From contig CAYMDO010000014.1 in NCBI GenBank assembly GCA_964389365.1, forward strand, positions 1-52,886: 52,886 nt of DNA, read 5' to 3'. The notes beneath the pieces are model-generated. The model saw only the letters and a list, made by a program, of their open reading frames with translations. It was not told the origin of the DNA and made no database searches. This DNA comes from UBA993 sp964389365 (GTDB taxonomy: Bacteria; Bacillota; Dethiobacteria; DTU022). Below, piece by piece: positions 25,337-33,897 of the stretch (the stretch's first letter is position 1; each line of letters begins with the position of its first letter). Made by a program: the position numbers and the translations under genes.

Positions 25337-26158
25337 TTACCGGTTCAAACCGGCCAGGAATTTGCCGAAGTTCAGGTGAAAGAGCTTCTCCAGGGTTTCC
25401 CGGGGCAGGCCGAGGGCCTCAATCCTGGCGATACCGTTTTGCAAGGGTTCTAAAATAAAGGGAAAATCGCTGCCGTAAAAGATGCGTTCAGGGAACTGTG
25501 TGATTATCTCAATAATTTCCGGCAGCGGGGTTTTTATCATTTCATTTTGAAAAACAAAAGCAGTATCGAGATGTAAGCCGTTGTAAACAGGAAGCAGATC
25601 GGCATAGGCTGGGAGATCATTTAAGCCGAGATGCGGGATAATCAGATTTAATGCGGGAAAATTTTGCAACAGGTTTGTGACGTGCCTGACTCCTAAGTTG
25701 CCCGCTGGCTGCGGAAAACTGCCCGCGTGCATCACCACCGCTTTCGATCTTTCAGCCACGGCTTCGAATACAGAAAACAGCCGCTCGTCGTCGGGACGGC
25801 ATTGCTGGACAAGGCAGTGGATCTTAATGCCCGGAAAGCCGAACCGGTCAAGGCATTCAATAACTATCTCTTCCGGATTGCAGTCATCCGGATGGACAGC
25901 GCCAAAGGGTATGACTGAGCTGTTGCCGAGGCTGAACCCGTGAAGCCAGCTGTTTAGAGTGCGGCTTAATCCGGGTTTGTGGGTGTATGCAAGGGCCGCA
26001 CATTTTTCCGCACCGCTTTCCTTCAGCAAATTAAGAAGCTGGTCCGGAGCGGCTGGAAAACCGATTTCCCAGCCGTATTGCTTCCGGAAAAATGAGTAAA
26101 CCGCTTCCATCATTTTTTCCGGGAATAGATGGACATGGCTGTCAATATACCCTGTGAT
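25337..26158 (-). CDS. Amidohydrolase (amidohydrolase_2 family), start codon unresolved
   Basis: This TIM-barrel metal-dependent hydrolase of unknown substrate carries the metal ligands H-x-H in D-S-H-V-H-L-F-P-E near the N-terminus, a K-I-H in the middle, V-V-M-H-A-G and the closing Y-G-S-D-F-P (catalytic Asp). The H-x-H motif is encoded upstream of the first ATG (26113) in the same frame, so the true start is further up. The frame is open only back to a TGA at 26165-26167 and contains no ATG, GTG or TTG there. I place the end at ATC 26158 provisionally. Either a rare start is used, or one base is extra in a G run at 26159-26162 and a GTG just upstream is the start. It stands alone on the minus strand, convergent with ftsH. 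Confidence 0.75.
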   Translation of the reverse strand: MTGYIDSHVHLFPEKMMEAVYSFFRKQYGWEIGFPAAPDQLLNLLKESGAEKCAALAYTHKPGLSRTLNSWLHGFSLGNSSVIPFGAVHPDDCNPEEIVIECLDRFGFPGIKIHCLVQQCRPDDERLFSVFEAVAERSKAVVMHAGSFPQPAGNLGVRHVTNLLQNFPALNLIIPHLGLNDLPAYADLLPVYNGLHLDTAFVFQNEMIKTPLPEIIEIITQFPERIFYGSDFPFILEPLQNGIARIEALGLPRETLEKLFHLNFGKFLAGLNR

Positions 26159-26229
26159 CCCCGTTCACCGCTTTTCAGGAGGAATAGATATCCGGTAATT
26201 AATTATACCAGTCGGAGGTATCTAGCGCT

Positions 26230-27189
26230 ATGAGTGTCGGGTTAACGGCTGTAAAAGGGATTAAAGTTGGCGTTGCGTCAAACTTTATAGCGGCAACGGG
26301 TGTTACCGTGATCCTGGCGGAAGGCGGTATGCGGGCAGCGGTTGAAGTGCGCGGTTCTGCGCCGGGGACCAGGGAAACCGACCTATTGAAGCCGGGGCAA
26401 TTAGTGAGCGATATCCAGGCTCTGGTCCTGGCCGGGGGAAGCGCATTCGGTTTAGATGCAGCCTCAGGGGTTGTCAGGTACCTGGAAGAACTAAACTGCG
26501 GGTTTGCGGTTGCTCCCTATTATGTGCCGATCGTGCCGGCGGCGGTTCTTTTTGATCTGTTTATCGGTGACGGTTCCATCAGGCCTGATGCAGAAATGGG
26601 CTACCGGGCCTGCCTTGCTGCCGGTGATGGGCCGGTCCCGGAAGGATCGGTGGGGGCAGGCACCGGAGCGACAGTTGGCAAGATCTACGGCACAGCCGGG
26701 GCGGTTAAAACAGGCCAGGGCTCGGGGACCTGCCGGAAAGGCGATCTGGTAGTTTCTGCCCTGGTTGTGGTCAACGCATTTGGCGATATTTATAATCAGG
26801 ACGGCACCCTGTTGGCCGGGCCGCGCAACCTACAAAACAAAAAGATGGAAAAAACGATCGATCTAATGTTGGACCGGGAGGCGCAGGGTTTTCCGGGCAA
26901 TACGACTTTGGGGGTTGTTGCTACCAACGCTTTTTTTGAAGGTGCCGCGCTTGAAAAAATTTGCCGCATGGGTCATGATGGCCTGGCCCGATCAATTTGG
27001 CCGGTTCATACAATGTGGGACGGAGACACAATATTTGCGGTATCCATAGGTAACGTAGCCGCTGATCTTAACCTGGTCAGTTTGATGGCTGCAGAAACCG
27101 TAGCCGAGGCGGCCAGGCGTTCGGCGCTCACAGCAGTTTCGTTATGCGGGGTTCCAGCGCTGGCAGACTTGGGCTCCAAACAGATGTGA
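26230..27189 (+). CDS. P1-family peptidase (DmpA-like, S58)
   Basis: This 319-residue member of the self-processing P1/DmpA family comprises aminopeptidases and D-esterases of the N-terminal nucleophile type. The glycine-rich region L-A-G-G-S-A-F-G-L-D-A-A near 69-80 and the cleavage/nucleophile region N-T-T-L-G-V-V-A-T-N near 222-231 match. The first residue after the expected cut is Thr rather than the more usual Ser; that is known in the family. The physiological substrate is unknown. CGGAGG lies before the ATG. It is divergent from the amidohydrolase. Confidence 0.88.
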   Translation: MSVGLTAVKGIKVGVASNFIAATGVTVILAEGGMRAAVEVRGSAPGTRETDLLKPGQLVSDIQALVLAGGSAFGLDAASGVVRYLEELNCGFAVAPYYVPIVPAAVLFDLFIGDGSIRPDAEMGYRACLAAGDGPVPEGSVGAGTGATVGKIYGTAGAVKTGQGSGTCRKGDLVVSALVVVNAFGDIYNQDGTLLAGPRNLQNKKMEKTIDLMLDREAQGFPGNTTLGVVATNAFFEGAALEKICRMGHDGLARSIWPVHTMWDGDTIFAVSIGNVAADLNLVSLMAAETVAEAARRSALTAVSLCGVPALADLGSKQM

Positions 27190-27308
27190 ATAATTTAACA
27201 TTGAAGCAGGAATTATGAAGGTTTTGTTGAATTAACTATTTTGTCTGCTTAAATCTGCAGGTGGTTAGGTTAGGAAAGATATTTATATTATACAAGGAGG
27301 TTGTTTTA

Positions 27309-29072
27309 ATGCCGTTGGATCCAACCAAACATGCCGACTGGGAAATTGCAGAAGCTGCTGAAACGAACATGAAGCAGGTATACCAGTTGGCGGAAGAGCT
27401 CGGTCTTGAAAAAGAGGAGCTTCTGCCTCACGGCCACTATGTGGCGAAAGTTGATTACAAAAAAGTACTTGAAAGGTTGAAAGATAAGCCGGACGGCAAA
27501 TACATTGACGTTACGGCGATTACCCCCACCCCGCTGGGCGAAGGAAAATCAACTTCTACTATGGGTCTCACCGAGGGGATGGGCAAGCGCGGCAAGAATG
27601 TTATCGCTACAATCCGTCAGCCTTCCGGCGGCCCGACCATGAATGTAAAAGGTTCTGCAGCCGGCGGCGGACTGGCTCAGTGCATACCTCTTACTCCTTT
27701 TTCTCTTGGCCTTACCGGGGACATCAACGCGATCATGAACGCCCATAACCTGGCCATGGTTGCGCTCACCTCCCGGATTCAGCACGAATTCAATTCTACC
27801 GATGCATTCCTGGAGCGCAGCGGCCTGAAGAGGTTAAATATCGACCCGCGCAATGTGGAGATGAAGTGGATTATTGACTTCTGCGCGCAGGCATTAAGGA
27901 ACATCATCGTCGGCCTCGGCGGCCGCAAAGATGGTTTTATGATGAACTCAAACTTTGCTATTGCCGTTTCTTCCGAGGTTATGGCTATCCTGGCGGTTGC
28001 CAAGGATCTGAAAGATATGCGCGAGCGGATGGCAAAAATCGTTGTTGCCTATGATAAAAAAGGCAAACCGGTTACCACCGGCGACCTTGATGTTGCCGGC
28101 GCCATGACAGCCTGGATGGTTGAAGCGATCAACCCGAACCTGCTGCAGACCATTGAGGGGCAGCCGGTCTTTGTCCATGCCGGTCCCTTTGCCAACATTG
28201 CTATCGGCCAGTCTTCGATTATTGCCGACCGCGTTGCCCTGAAGCTGGGTGATTATGTTGTCACAGAGTCCGGTTTTGCCGCCGATATCGGTTTCGAGAA
28301 ATTCTGGAACCTGAAGTGCCGCATGTCCGGCCTGGTTCCAAACTGCGCGGTTGTCGTAACCACGATCAGGGCCCTCAAGTGCCACGGAGGAGCTCCGATT
28401 CCCCTTCCCGGTCAGCCTCTTGATCCGGCATACAGCCAGGAGAATGTCGGCTGGGTTGAAAAAGGTTGCGAAAACCTCATCCACCACATTAAGACTGTTA
28501 AGAAAGCCGGAATCAACCCGGTTGTCTGTATCAACCACTTCTACACCGATACCGATAACGAAGTAAAAGCCGTTCGCCGCCTGGCTGAAGATGCCGGAGC
28601 CCGGGTTGCTCTTTCGAAACACTGGCAGTACGGCGGCGAAGGTGCTGTCGAATTTGCTGATGCAGTTATCGAAGCTTGCAACGAACCGAACGATTTCAAA
28701 TTCCTCTATGAACTTGAAACCCCGCTGCGCCAGCGTATTGAGCTGATTGCCAGGGAAGTGTACGGGGCGGACGGGGTTGAATATTCCGCTGAAGCGCTTG
28801 AGAAGGCCAAGCGGATGGAAGCTGACCCTGTGATTCAAAAGATGGGAACCTGTATGGTTAAAACCCACCTCAGCCTTACAGACAATCCTGCTCTTAAAGG
28901 GGTGCCAAAAGGCTGGAAGCTTTTTGTCCGTGACATTCTCACCTATGGCGGCGCAGGATTTGTCGTTCCCGTTGCCGGCGCAATCTCATTGATGCCCGGC
29001 ACCGCAGCTAACCCCGCTTATCGCCGGGTTGATGTCGATGTTGAAACCGGCAAAGTGCAGGGTCTTTTCTAG
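27309..29072 (+). CDS. fhs: Formate--tetrahydrofolate ligase
   Basis: It activates formate with ATP to 10-formyl-tetrahydrofolate, the entry to the methyl branch of the Wood-Ljungdahl pathway and a source of one-carbon units. At 587 residues it is a little longer than the usual 556-560. The ATP loop T-P-T-P-L-G-E-G-K-S-T lies near 72-82, followed by R-Q-P-S-G-G-P-T-M-N-V-K-G and the conserved T-G-D-I-N-A-I. The ATG at 27309 has AAGGAGG eight bases before it. A strong terminator follows, so it is monocistronic. With PFOR and folate genes nearby it fits anaerobic C1 metabolism, but fhs alone does not prove acetogenesis. Confidence 0.97.
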   Translation: MPLDPTKHADWEIAEAAETNMKQVYQLAEELGLEKEELLPHGHYVAKVDYKKVLERLKDKPDGKYIDVTAITPTPLGEGKSTSTMGLTEGMGKRGKNVIATIRQPSGGPTMNVKGSAAGGGLAQCIPLTPFSLGLTGDINAIMNAHNLAMVALTSRIQHEFNSTDAFLERSGLKRLNIDPRNVEMKWIIDFCAQALRNIIVGLGGRKDGFMMNSNFAIAVSSEVMAILAVAKDLKDMRERMAKIVVAYDKKGKPVTTGDLDVAGAMTAWMVEAINPNLLQTIEGQPVFVHAGPFANIAIGQSSIIADRVALKLGDYVVTESGFAADIGFEKFWNLKCRMSGLVPNCAVVVTTIRALKCHGGAPIPLPGQPLDPAYSQENVGWVEKGCENLIHHIKTVKKAGINPVVCINHFYTDTDNEVKAVRRLAEDAGARVALSKHWQYGGEGAVEFADAVIEACNEPNDFKFLYELETPLRQRIELIAREVYGADGVEYSAEALEKAKRMEADPVIQKMGTCMVKTHLSLTDNPALKGVPKGWKLFVRDILTYGGAGFVVPVAGAISLMPGTAANPAYRRVDVDVETGKVQGLF

Positions 29073-29120
29073 ACCCTCGCCATACCGCGTATAACAAATG
29101 CTTGGCATGTGAATGGTTGT

Positions 29121-29154
29121 AAAAAGGACGCCCAATTTAAGGCGTCCTTTTTTT
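29121..29154 (+). terminator. Terminator after fhs
   Basis: AAAAAGGACGCC (29121-29132) pairs with GGCGTCCTTTTT (29141-29152) over an 8-base loop, with further T residues. Confidence 0.92.
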
Positions 29155-29247
29155 CAGATCAATGCACTAGATGCTTATTACAGCCTGAACAATACATGAG
29201 CTGCTGTTTGCCGATGGCCCTTCCTTTTTTTCGCTAAAGCGTGAAAT

Positions 29248-29757
29248 TTAAACCTGCTCATACCAGCCCTGCGGCAGGTAAAGCTTAACATCGCCGTTTT
29301 CCGGGCGGCCGGCCAGGATCATTGATACGGAGCGGTTGAGCCCCGGAATATTTTGATCCGGGGCTATGTCGGACAGGGGAATTAACACGAAGTCACGCTC
29401 GCACATTTCCGGGTGCGGCAGCTCGAGCAGCGGCGTGCTCATGATCGTACTACTGTACAGCAGCAGGTCGAGGTCGATGATGCGTGGCCCCCAGCGCACT
29501 TCCCTGATCCTTCCCATCTTTTCTTCTGTTTCAAGCAGCACAGACAGCAGTAAAGTGGGCGGCAGTTCGGTGATTACTGAAGCGCAGGCATTTAAAAACG
29601 GGCCCTGCTCCGGCCCGCCGACAGGGGCTGTCTCATATACGGCGGATACGGTATCTAGGGCAATCCGGCCTGCCCGGTCCAGCAATTCCAAGGCAGTTTT
29701 CAGGTTCCTGCTCCTGTCCCCCAAATTAGAGCCGAGCGCAATGTGTGCAACTGTCAC
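29248..29757 (-). CDS. folK: 6-hydroxymethyl-7,8-dihydropterin pyrophosphokinase
   Basis: It transfers pyrophosphate from ATP to the pterin before condensation by FolP. It has 169 residues from the GTG at 29757, four bases after the folB stop. That start gives the family N-terminus A-L-G-S-N-L-G-D-R. The signature R-W-G-P-R-I-I-D-L-D-L-L-L-Y is at about 88-101, with P-H-P-E-M-x-E-R-D-F-V-L-x-P-L following. A longer frame to 29850 overlaps folB and looks unrelated. Last gene of the folate operon. Confidence 0.95.
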   Translation of the reverse strand: MTVAHIALGSNLGDRSRNLKTALELLDRAGRIALDTVSAVYETAPVGGPEQGPFLNACASVITELPPTLLLSVLLETEEKMGRIREVRWGPRIIDLDLLLYSSTIMSTPLLELPHPEMCERDFVLIPLSDIAPDQNIPGLNRSVSMILAGRPENGDVKLYLPQGWYEQV

Positions 29758-29761
29758 TGTT

Positions 29762-30115
29762 TTACCTGACCCTGCTGACCATAACGCTGACGCCGCCCTG
29801 TACCCCGGGGATCGGTGGGTTCGGCTTGCGGACTTCCACTGCCGCTTCAATTACCCCGCCCAGGGCGAGCAACTTGTCGGCAATGCGGCAGGCGAGAGTT
29901 TCTAGCAGACGGCACGATGGGCCATACATGATCTCTTCCACCGCTGAAATTGCTGCCCGGTAGTCCACAACATTATCAATTTGATCGGTACTGTGGCCGG
30001 ACAGATCGATTCCCAGCTCTAAGCTGACCTGGAATTCCTGGCCCAGTGATTGCTCTTCGAGCATTACGCCATGGTAAGCGTAACAGACAATCCTCTCAAC
30101 AATTACCCGGTCCAC
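29762..30115 (-). CDS. folB: Dihydroneopterin aldolase
   Basis: It cleaves dihydroneopterin to hydroxymethyl-dihydropterin and glycolaldehyde. It has 117 residues, the usual size. Key features are the Y-H-G-V motif near 14-17 (catalytic Tyr and neighbouring residues), E-E-Q-x-L-G-Q-E-F near 20-28, V-D-Y near 50, L-E-T-L-A near 70 (catalytic Glu region), and K-P-N-P-P-I-P near 97. The GTG start follows GGAGGTGA, which overlaps the folP stop. Confidence 0.95.
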   Translation of the reverse strand: MDRVIVERIVCYAYHGVMLEEQSLGQEFQVSLELGIDLSGHSTDQIDNVVDYRAAISAVEEIMYGPSCRLLETLACRIADKLLALGGVIEAAVEVRKPNPPIPGVQGGVSVMVSRVR

Positions 30116-30121
30116 TAAAAC

Positions 30122-31294
30122 TCACCTCCGAATCATGGCATCAGTCATGTCGATTACACGCTTCATTTCCTTAATATCGTGAACCCTTATAAAATCCGCA
30201 CCGGCGCTAATCCCGTATGCTACCGTAGCTGCAGTTCCTTCAACCCGCTCTTCAACAGGCAAATCAAGAATTTTACCGATCATTGATTTACGGGAGGTGC
30301 CGAGCAGCAGCGGGTACCCGAGGTTACGAAAGTCTTTCAGGTAAAGCATTACTTCAAGGTTCTGCGACAGGTTCTTCCCAAAACCGATGCCGGGGTCAAT
30401 AATTATTTTTTCGCAGCCTATACCGGCTTTCAGGGCAAGGGAAGCAGATTCCTCCAGATCGGCTAAAATTTCGCTGATCAGATCTTCATATTCCGTGTTG
30501 TTGCGGTTATGCATCAGGCAAACCGGAACGCCGAAGCGGGAGGCGACAAGGGCAAGATCGGGATCAGCCTTCAGCCCCCAGACATCGTTAAGCATTTCAA
30601 CCCCTGCATCCAGCGCTGCTTCAGCAACCTTTGCTTTATACGTATCTATTGACAGCGGAAGCTTAAAAGACCCGTCTTTCTTGAGGGCGTTGATGACTGG
30701 CATCACCCGCTCCAGCTCTTCTTCAAACGGTACCCGTTGGTGTCCCGGCCTGGTTGACTCGCCTCCGATATCAATAATATCGGCGCCTTCTTCAGCCATC
30801 TGGTAGGCGTGATCAACCGCTTTATCCACAAGGTTAAACAGGCCGCCGTCGGAAAAAGAGTCTGGTGTAACATTTAAGATTCCCATCAGGTAGGTCCGCC
30901 TGCCCAGCTCAAAAACCCGGTTCCCGACCTCAAAGTTTCTCTGCTGCATTTTGTTCACTGCAGCCAACCGTTTGTCAATCAGCCGGCCAACCGGGGCCAG
31001 GCCGGTTTGATCGTTGGACAGATTCCGGGCGGCAAGGCAAAGCGCTGCTTCACTTCCCGCTAAAATTAAGGTGCAGCTGCCGTTTTTCGCCGTCTCGCCG
31101 GGAACTTTCAAAACTGCTAGACCGGCATCCCTGAAGATGCCGTCAAGAGAGTGGGCCGGCACTCCGGAGTCAAAAGACAATTTCATGCAGTACCGCATTT
31201 CATTCCGGATGAAATTTGCAGCCACTTCCCGATCGAAACCCATTTTTTGCATTTCGTAAAAGATCAAATCCGGAGTTAGCGTTTGTATTTGCAT
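30122..31294 (-). CDS. folP: Dihydropteroate synthase with N-terminal extension
   Basis: It condenses the activated pterin with p-aminobenzoate, the sulfonamide target. The TIM barrel begins at about residue 132: G-I-L-N-V-T-P-D-S-F-S-D-G-G at 138-151, then D-I-G-G-E-S-T-R-P-G. The C-terminal R-V-H-D-I motif closes the site. The first 130 residues are an extra domain not needed in Bacillus FolP and found in several Clostridia; its role is unknown. GAGG lies before the ATG, and HD-domain and folB genes flank it at 6-18 bases. Confidence 0.95.
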   Translation of the reverse strand: MQIQTLTPDLIFYEMQKMGFDREVAANFIRNEMRYCMKLSFDSGVPAHSLDGIFRDAGLAVLKVPGETAKNGSCTLILAGSEAALCLAARNLSNDQTGLAPVGRLIDKRLAAVNKMQQRNFEVGNRVFELGRRTYLMGILNVTPDSFSDGGLFNLVDKAVDHAYQMAEEGADIIDIGGESTRPGHQRVPFEEELERVMPVINALKKDGSFKLPLSIDTYKAKVAEAALDAGVEMLNDVWGLKADPDLALVASRFGVPVCLMHNRNNTEYEDLISEILADLEESASLALKAGIGCEKIIIDPGIGFGKNLSQNLEVMLYLKDFRNLGYPLLLGTSRKSMIGKILDLPVEERVEGTAATVAYGISAGADFIRVHDIKEMKRVIDMTDAMIRR

Positions 31295-31311
31295 CAGGCC
31301 ATCCTCGCTTA

Positions 31312-31806
31312 TCAGTAAATAAGGCAGTTCCGGTGAGGTTGTTCTTCAATCTTGTAACACTGATCGCGCGCTTCGCAGTTAAAACACAGCCTTGAATAAA
31401 GGTCTGCTTTTTTTAGCGCCCTGCTTAATGGTGAACGGTGAACGGGATCTGTTTCAGCGAGCCGGTGCTGGCGGATAGCTTTTTTTATCAAAATTGATTC
31501 GCCCCTGTCAAAACCGGCGGCAGCCAGGATTGGCCCGGCAAGCTCAGCGCTGGCTGCGGCATGGTCAACGCCCGATCCGTATTCCTGCCAGCGCCCGATG
31601 TCGTGCAGCAGGGCAGCCGCATAAACTGTTTCCCGGGCAATAAAAGAGCTGCCGCCTTCAAGCAGAAAAATATAGGCCAGCCGCGCGACAGTCAGAAGAT
31701 GGTCAAAATTGTGGCTGCAAAAAAAACGGTCTTTTTCGGCGCTCTCATTTCGTTGCAGATATTTCTGGTAGGAGGGATCCTGGAGAATTTGCTTAACTTT
31801 ATTCAC
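31312..31806 (-). CDS. HD-domain phosphohydrolase inside the folate operon
   Basis: This 164-residue HD superfamily protein has His36, the H68-D69 doublet in L-L-H-D-I-G, and Asp135, giving the four metal ligands. The C-terminus carries Cys141, Cys144, Cys150 and Cys161, a possible second metal site. The gene lies between folE (4 bases) and folP (17 bases) and starts with GTG. The missing step in this operon is removal of phosphates from dihydroneopterin triphosphate, so that is a reasonable substrate guess; no direct evidence supports it. A nucleotide hydrolase is the alternative. Confidence 0.85.
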   Translation of the reverse strand: MNKVKQILQDPSYQKYLQRNESAEKDRFFCSHNFDHLLTVARLAYIFLLEGGSSFIARETVYAAALLHDIGRWQEYGSGVDHAAASAELAGPILAAAGFDRGESILIKKAIRQHRLAETDPVHRSPLSRALKKADLYSRLCFNCEARDQCYKIEEQPHRNCLIY

Positions 31807-31810
31807 TGTA

Positions 31811-32377
31811 TTAGTTGCTCCCCTGGATCAGGCTGAACACCTCAACCCGAGAACTGGAGTTGCTCCTAAAAAGCCCGCGCACAGCGGAAGTTACCGTTGT
31901 CGCCCCCGGTTTGGCAACCCCGCGGATGCTCATGCACAAATGTTCGGCTTCCAGTACGGCAACAACTCCTTTAGGTTTCAGGACTTCGGTAATGCAATCG
32001 GCTATCTGGCTGGTTAGCCGCTCCTGCAGCTGAGGCCTCCTGGCAAGGGTTTCAATAACCCTGACCAGCTTACTCAGGCCCACAATACGACCCCCTGCCG
32101 GAAGATAGGCGATATGGGCTTTGCCATAAAAAGGTAACAGGTGGTGTTCACACATTGAATAGAAAGATATATCTTTGACCAGCACGATCTCATCATGTCC
32201 GTCTTCCACAAAGCAGGTTTTAAGGAGGTCGCGCGGGTTCTGCTTGATGCCGCTGAACAGCTCCGTATACATCTTGGCCACCCGGTCCGGGGTGCCCAGC
32301 AGCCCTTCACGGTCTAAATCTTCTCCTACCGCTTCCAGGATCATTGTAACACCTTTTTTGATTTTTTCCTTATCCAT
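31811..32377 (-). CDS. folE: GTP cyclohydrolase I
   Basis: It converts GTP to dihydroneopterin triphosphate, the first folate step. The 188 residues match the FolE1 family. Zinc ligands are Cys76 and His79 in M-C-E-H-H and Cys148 in H-L-C-M-S-I-R-G, and the G-L-S-K-L-x-R motif lies near 100-106. AAAGGCGG precedes the ATG. The first biosynthetic gene of the minus-strand folate cluster, 18 bases after the membrane protein gene. Confidence 0.97.
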   Translation of the reverse strand: MDKEKIKKGVTMILEAVGEDLDREGLLGTPDRVAKMYTELFSGIKQNPRDLLKTCFVEDGHDEIVLVKDISFYSMCEHHLLPFYGKAHIAYLPAGGRIVGLSKLVRVIETLARRPQLQERLTSQIADCITEVLKPKGVVAVLEAEHLCMSIRGVAKPGATTVTSAVRGLFRSNSSSRVEVFSLIQGSN

Positions 32378-32395
32378 AATCTAACCGCCTTTCGG

Positions 32396-33709
32396 TTAAT
32401 AGGTAATAATTGTCGGTAACCAGATAATCAGGCTGTGCAGGAAGGCACAGGCTAAAATATTTTCTGTCCGCAGGTAAAGGTAACCAAAAATTGCTGCCAG
32501 GCCCGGGGCCAGGATCAGCGTTTCCAGGTAGGTAAAAGGATAGGTTAACATCCACGGGTCGGCTGCAATCAGGTAGATAAACCGTGCCGCTGATGCCATT
32601 AAGATCATAGCCAGAAACCCAAGATTGATGCCAAGCCGACGGGTTAAAACCGCCTGGATATATCCGCGCCAGATCATCTCCCGCGGCAACCCGGTTAACA
32701 GGAAAATTACAGGCAGAGCAAGCAGGGGCTCTATTCCGCCAATAGATAAACCTGCAGGCACTCCATACGCCGCTACAATAATAATTGCCGCTGTTACTAT
32801 AGCCAAACCGTAACCGTAGCGCAGCCTGTCAAGCCGTAACCCGAAGTCAAGATAATCAATTTTACCATTTCGTTCCGCGATAACTAGGTAAATTATAATC
32901 AGGCCGTAACCGCCAAAAGCATACAAGTGGGATAATTTAAACAGTACTGGAACAATATCGCTCAATGTCAAAAAAGGGATAATGGCAATTGCTGATATGA
33001 GGGCGAACCTGCCGGGCATAATGGTGGCAAGGTGATACCAGTAACGGGAGTACCGGTGATCAAGCGAAAAGATAGTGATAATCACGATTGTGATCAGAAT
33101 GAACAGCAGATAGATCAAAAAAGTACCGTAAAGTTCCCCCATTGTCAGGTTTGTGGCCGGCGGTAAAATCGGGTTTCCTTCCGGGTCAAGAAAATAATAG
33201 AAAGCGATGCCCTTGCTGCCGTGAAACGCGAGCGGAACGAGATCTTTCCAGATATTTGGAACTCCGCTGGCGTTCGAAAAAATAAAGGAAGCCAGAAAAA
33301 GCAGCGACTGGTCTTCGATCGGCATAAAAATGTTGCTGCCCCGGATCTGATCAAAAAGCTCATGTTCAATCATCATCAGCAGGCCGCTGGTTTCTGCATC
33401 AGAATAAGTTATGCCGTCTTTGGTGAAGCTTCCTTCACCCATCAGGATTACTGTTTTAAAGCGGTCGGTTTCGTTTATATTAAGGATTATGCCGCCCTGT
33501 GGGAATCTTGCTGCCAGGCTTTCGGCTTCAAAAAACCAGGGCTCAAAATATGAAATCGAACTGATTTCATACCGGTAGGGCTTGTTTCCCGGCGCATTGG
33601 GCAGCATAGAGTTTGCCCCAAACAACGAAATAACCAGAATGCTGATTGCGACCAATAATATCATCAGCGCTATAAAATAGTTTTTGCCGGCAATTTTTTT
33701 CAGGCGCAA
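32396..33709 (-). CDS. CPBP-family intramembrane protease-like protein, degenerate active site
   Basis: This multi-membrane protein of 437 residues has one N-terminal segment, a large external region (about 30-190) and about eight C-terminal segments. The final region resembles the CAAX-protease/bacteriocin-processing (CPBP) family: a P-R-E-M-I-W-R motif (Glu344, Arg348) stands where E-E-x-x-x-R is usual, so the first Glu is Arg. The second motif's His is not evident in M-A-S-A-A-R-F, and His425 in the last segment is present. Catalysis is therefore doubtful. I chose the TTG at 33709, preceded by GGGGAGG at eight bases; upstream ATGs lack good sites. It is 18 bases before folE. Confidence 0.75.
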   Translation of the reverse strand: MRLKKIAGKNYFIALMILLVAISILVISLFGANSMLPNAPGNKPYRYEISSISYFEPWFFEAESLAARFPQGGIILNINETDRFKTVILMGEGSFTKDGITYSDAETSGLLMMIEHELFDQIRGSNIFMPIEDQSLLFLASFIFSNASGVPNIWKDLVPLAFHGSKGIAFYYFLDPEGNPILPPATNLTMGELYGTFLIYLLFILITIVIITIFSLDHRYSRYWYHLATIMPGRFALISAIAIIPFLTLSDIVPVLFKLSHLYAFGGYGLIIIYLVIAERNGKIDYLDFGLRLDRLRYGYGLAIVTAAIIIVAAYGVPAGLSIGGIEPLLALPVIFLLTGLPREMIWRGYIQAVLTRRLGINLGFLAMILMASAARFIYLIAADPWMLTYPFTYLETLILAPGLAAIFGYLYLRTENILACAFLHSLIIWLPTIITY

Positions 33710-33822
33710 ATTCTTATGCCTCCCCATTGCCTTATATAATTTGGTTAAAACCATATTAAGCTAACGAACACTATATTACCTTTAAATCGAAACTAATTCA
33801 ACGGTGCCGTAAAACAGTAATC

Positions 33823-33851
33823 TTTTCAAAAAAGGTTTGTTCTGCTATAGT
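33823..33851 (+). promoter_or_regulatory. Probable sigma-A promoter of coaX
   Basis: TTTTCA (33823-33828) and TATAGT (33846-33851) are 17 bases apart, about 40 bases before the coaX ribosome-binding site. Confidence 0.6.
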
Positions 33852-33897
33852 AAAAAGTGCTTTTAGGCAGTTTAGTTTATTGACCGGGGGTTATTTT

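Noticed and set aside
27948..28868. Long antisense frame (306 codons) inside fhs
   Set aside because: fhs is complete and conserved there; the antisense frame follows from the codon use of fhs and has no start site or homology.
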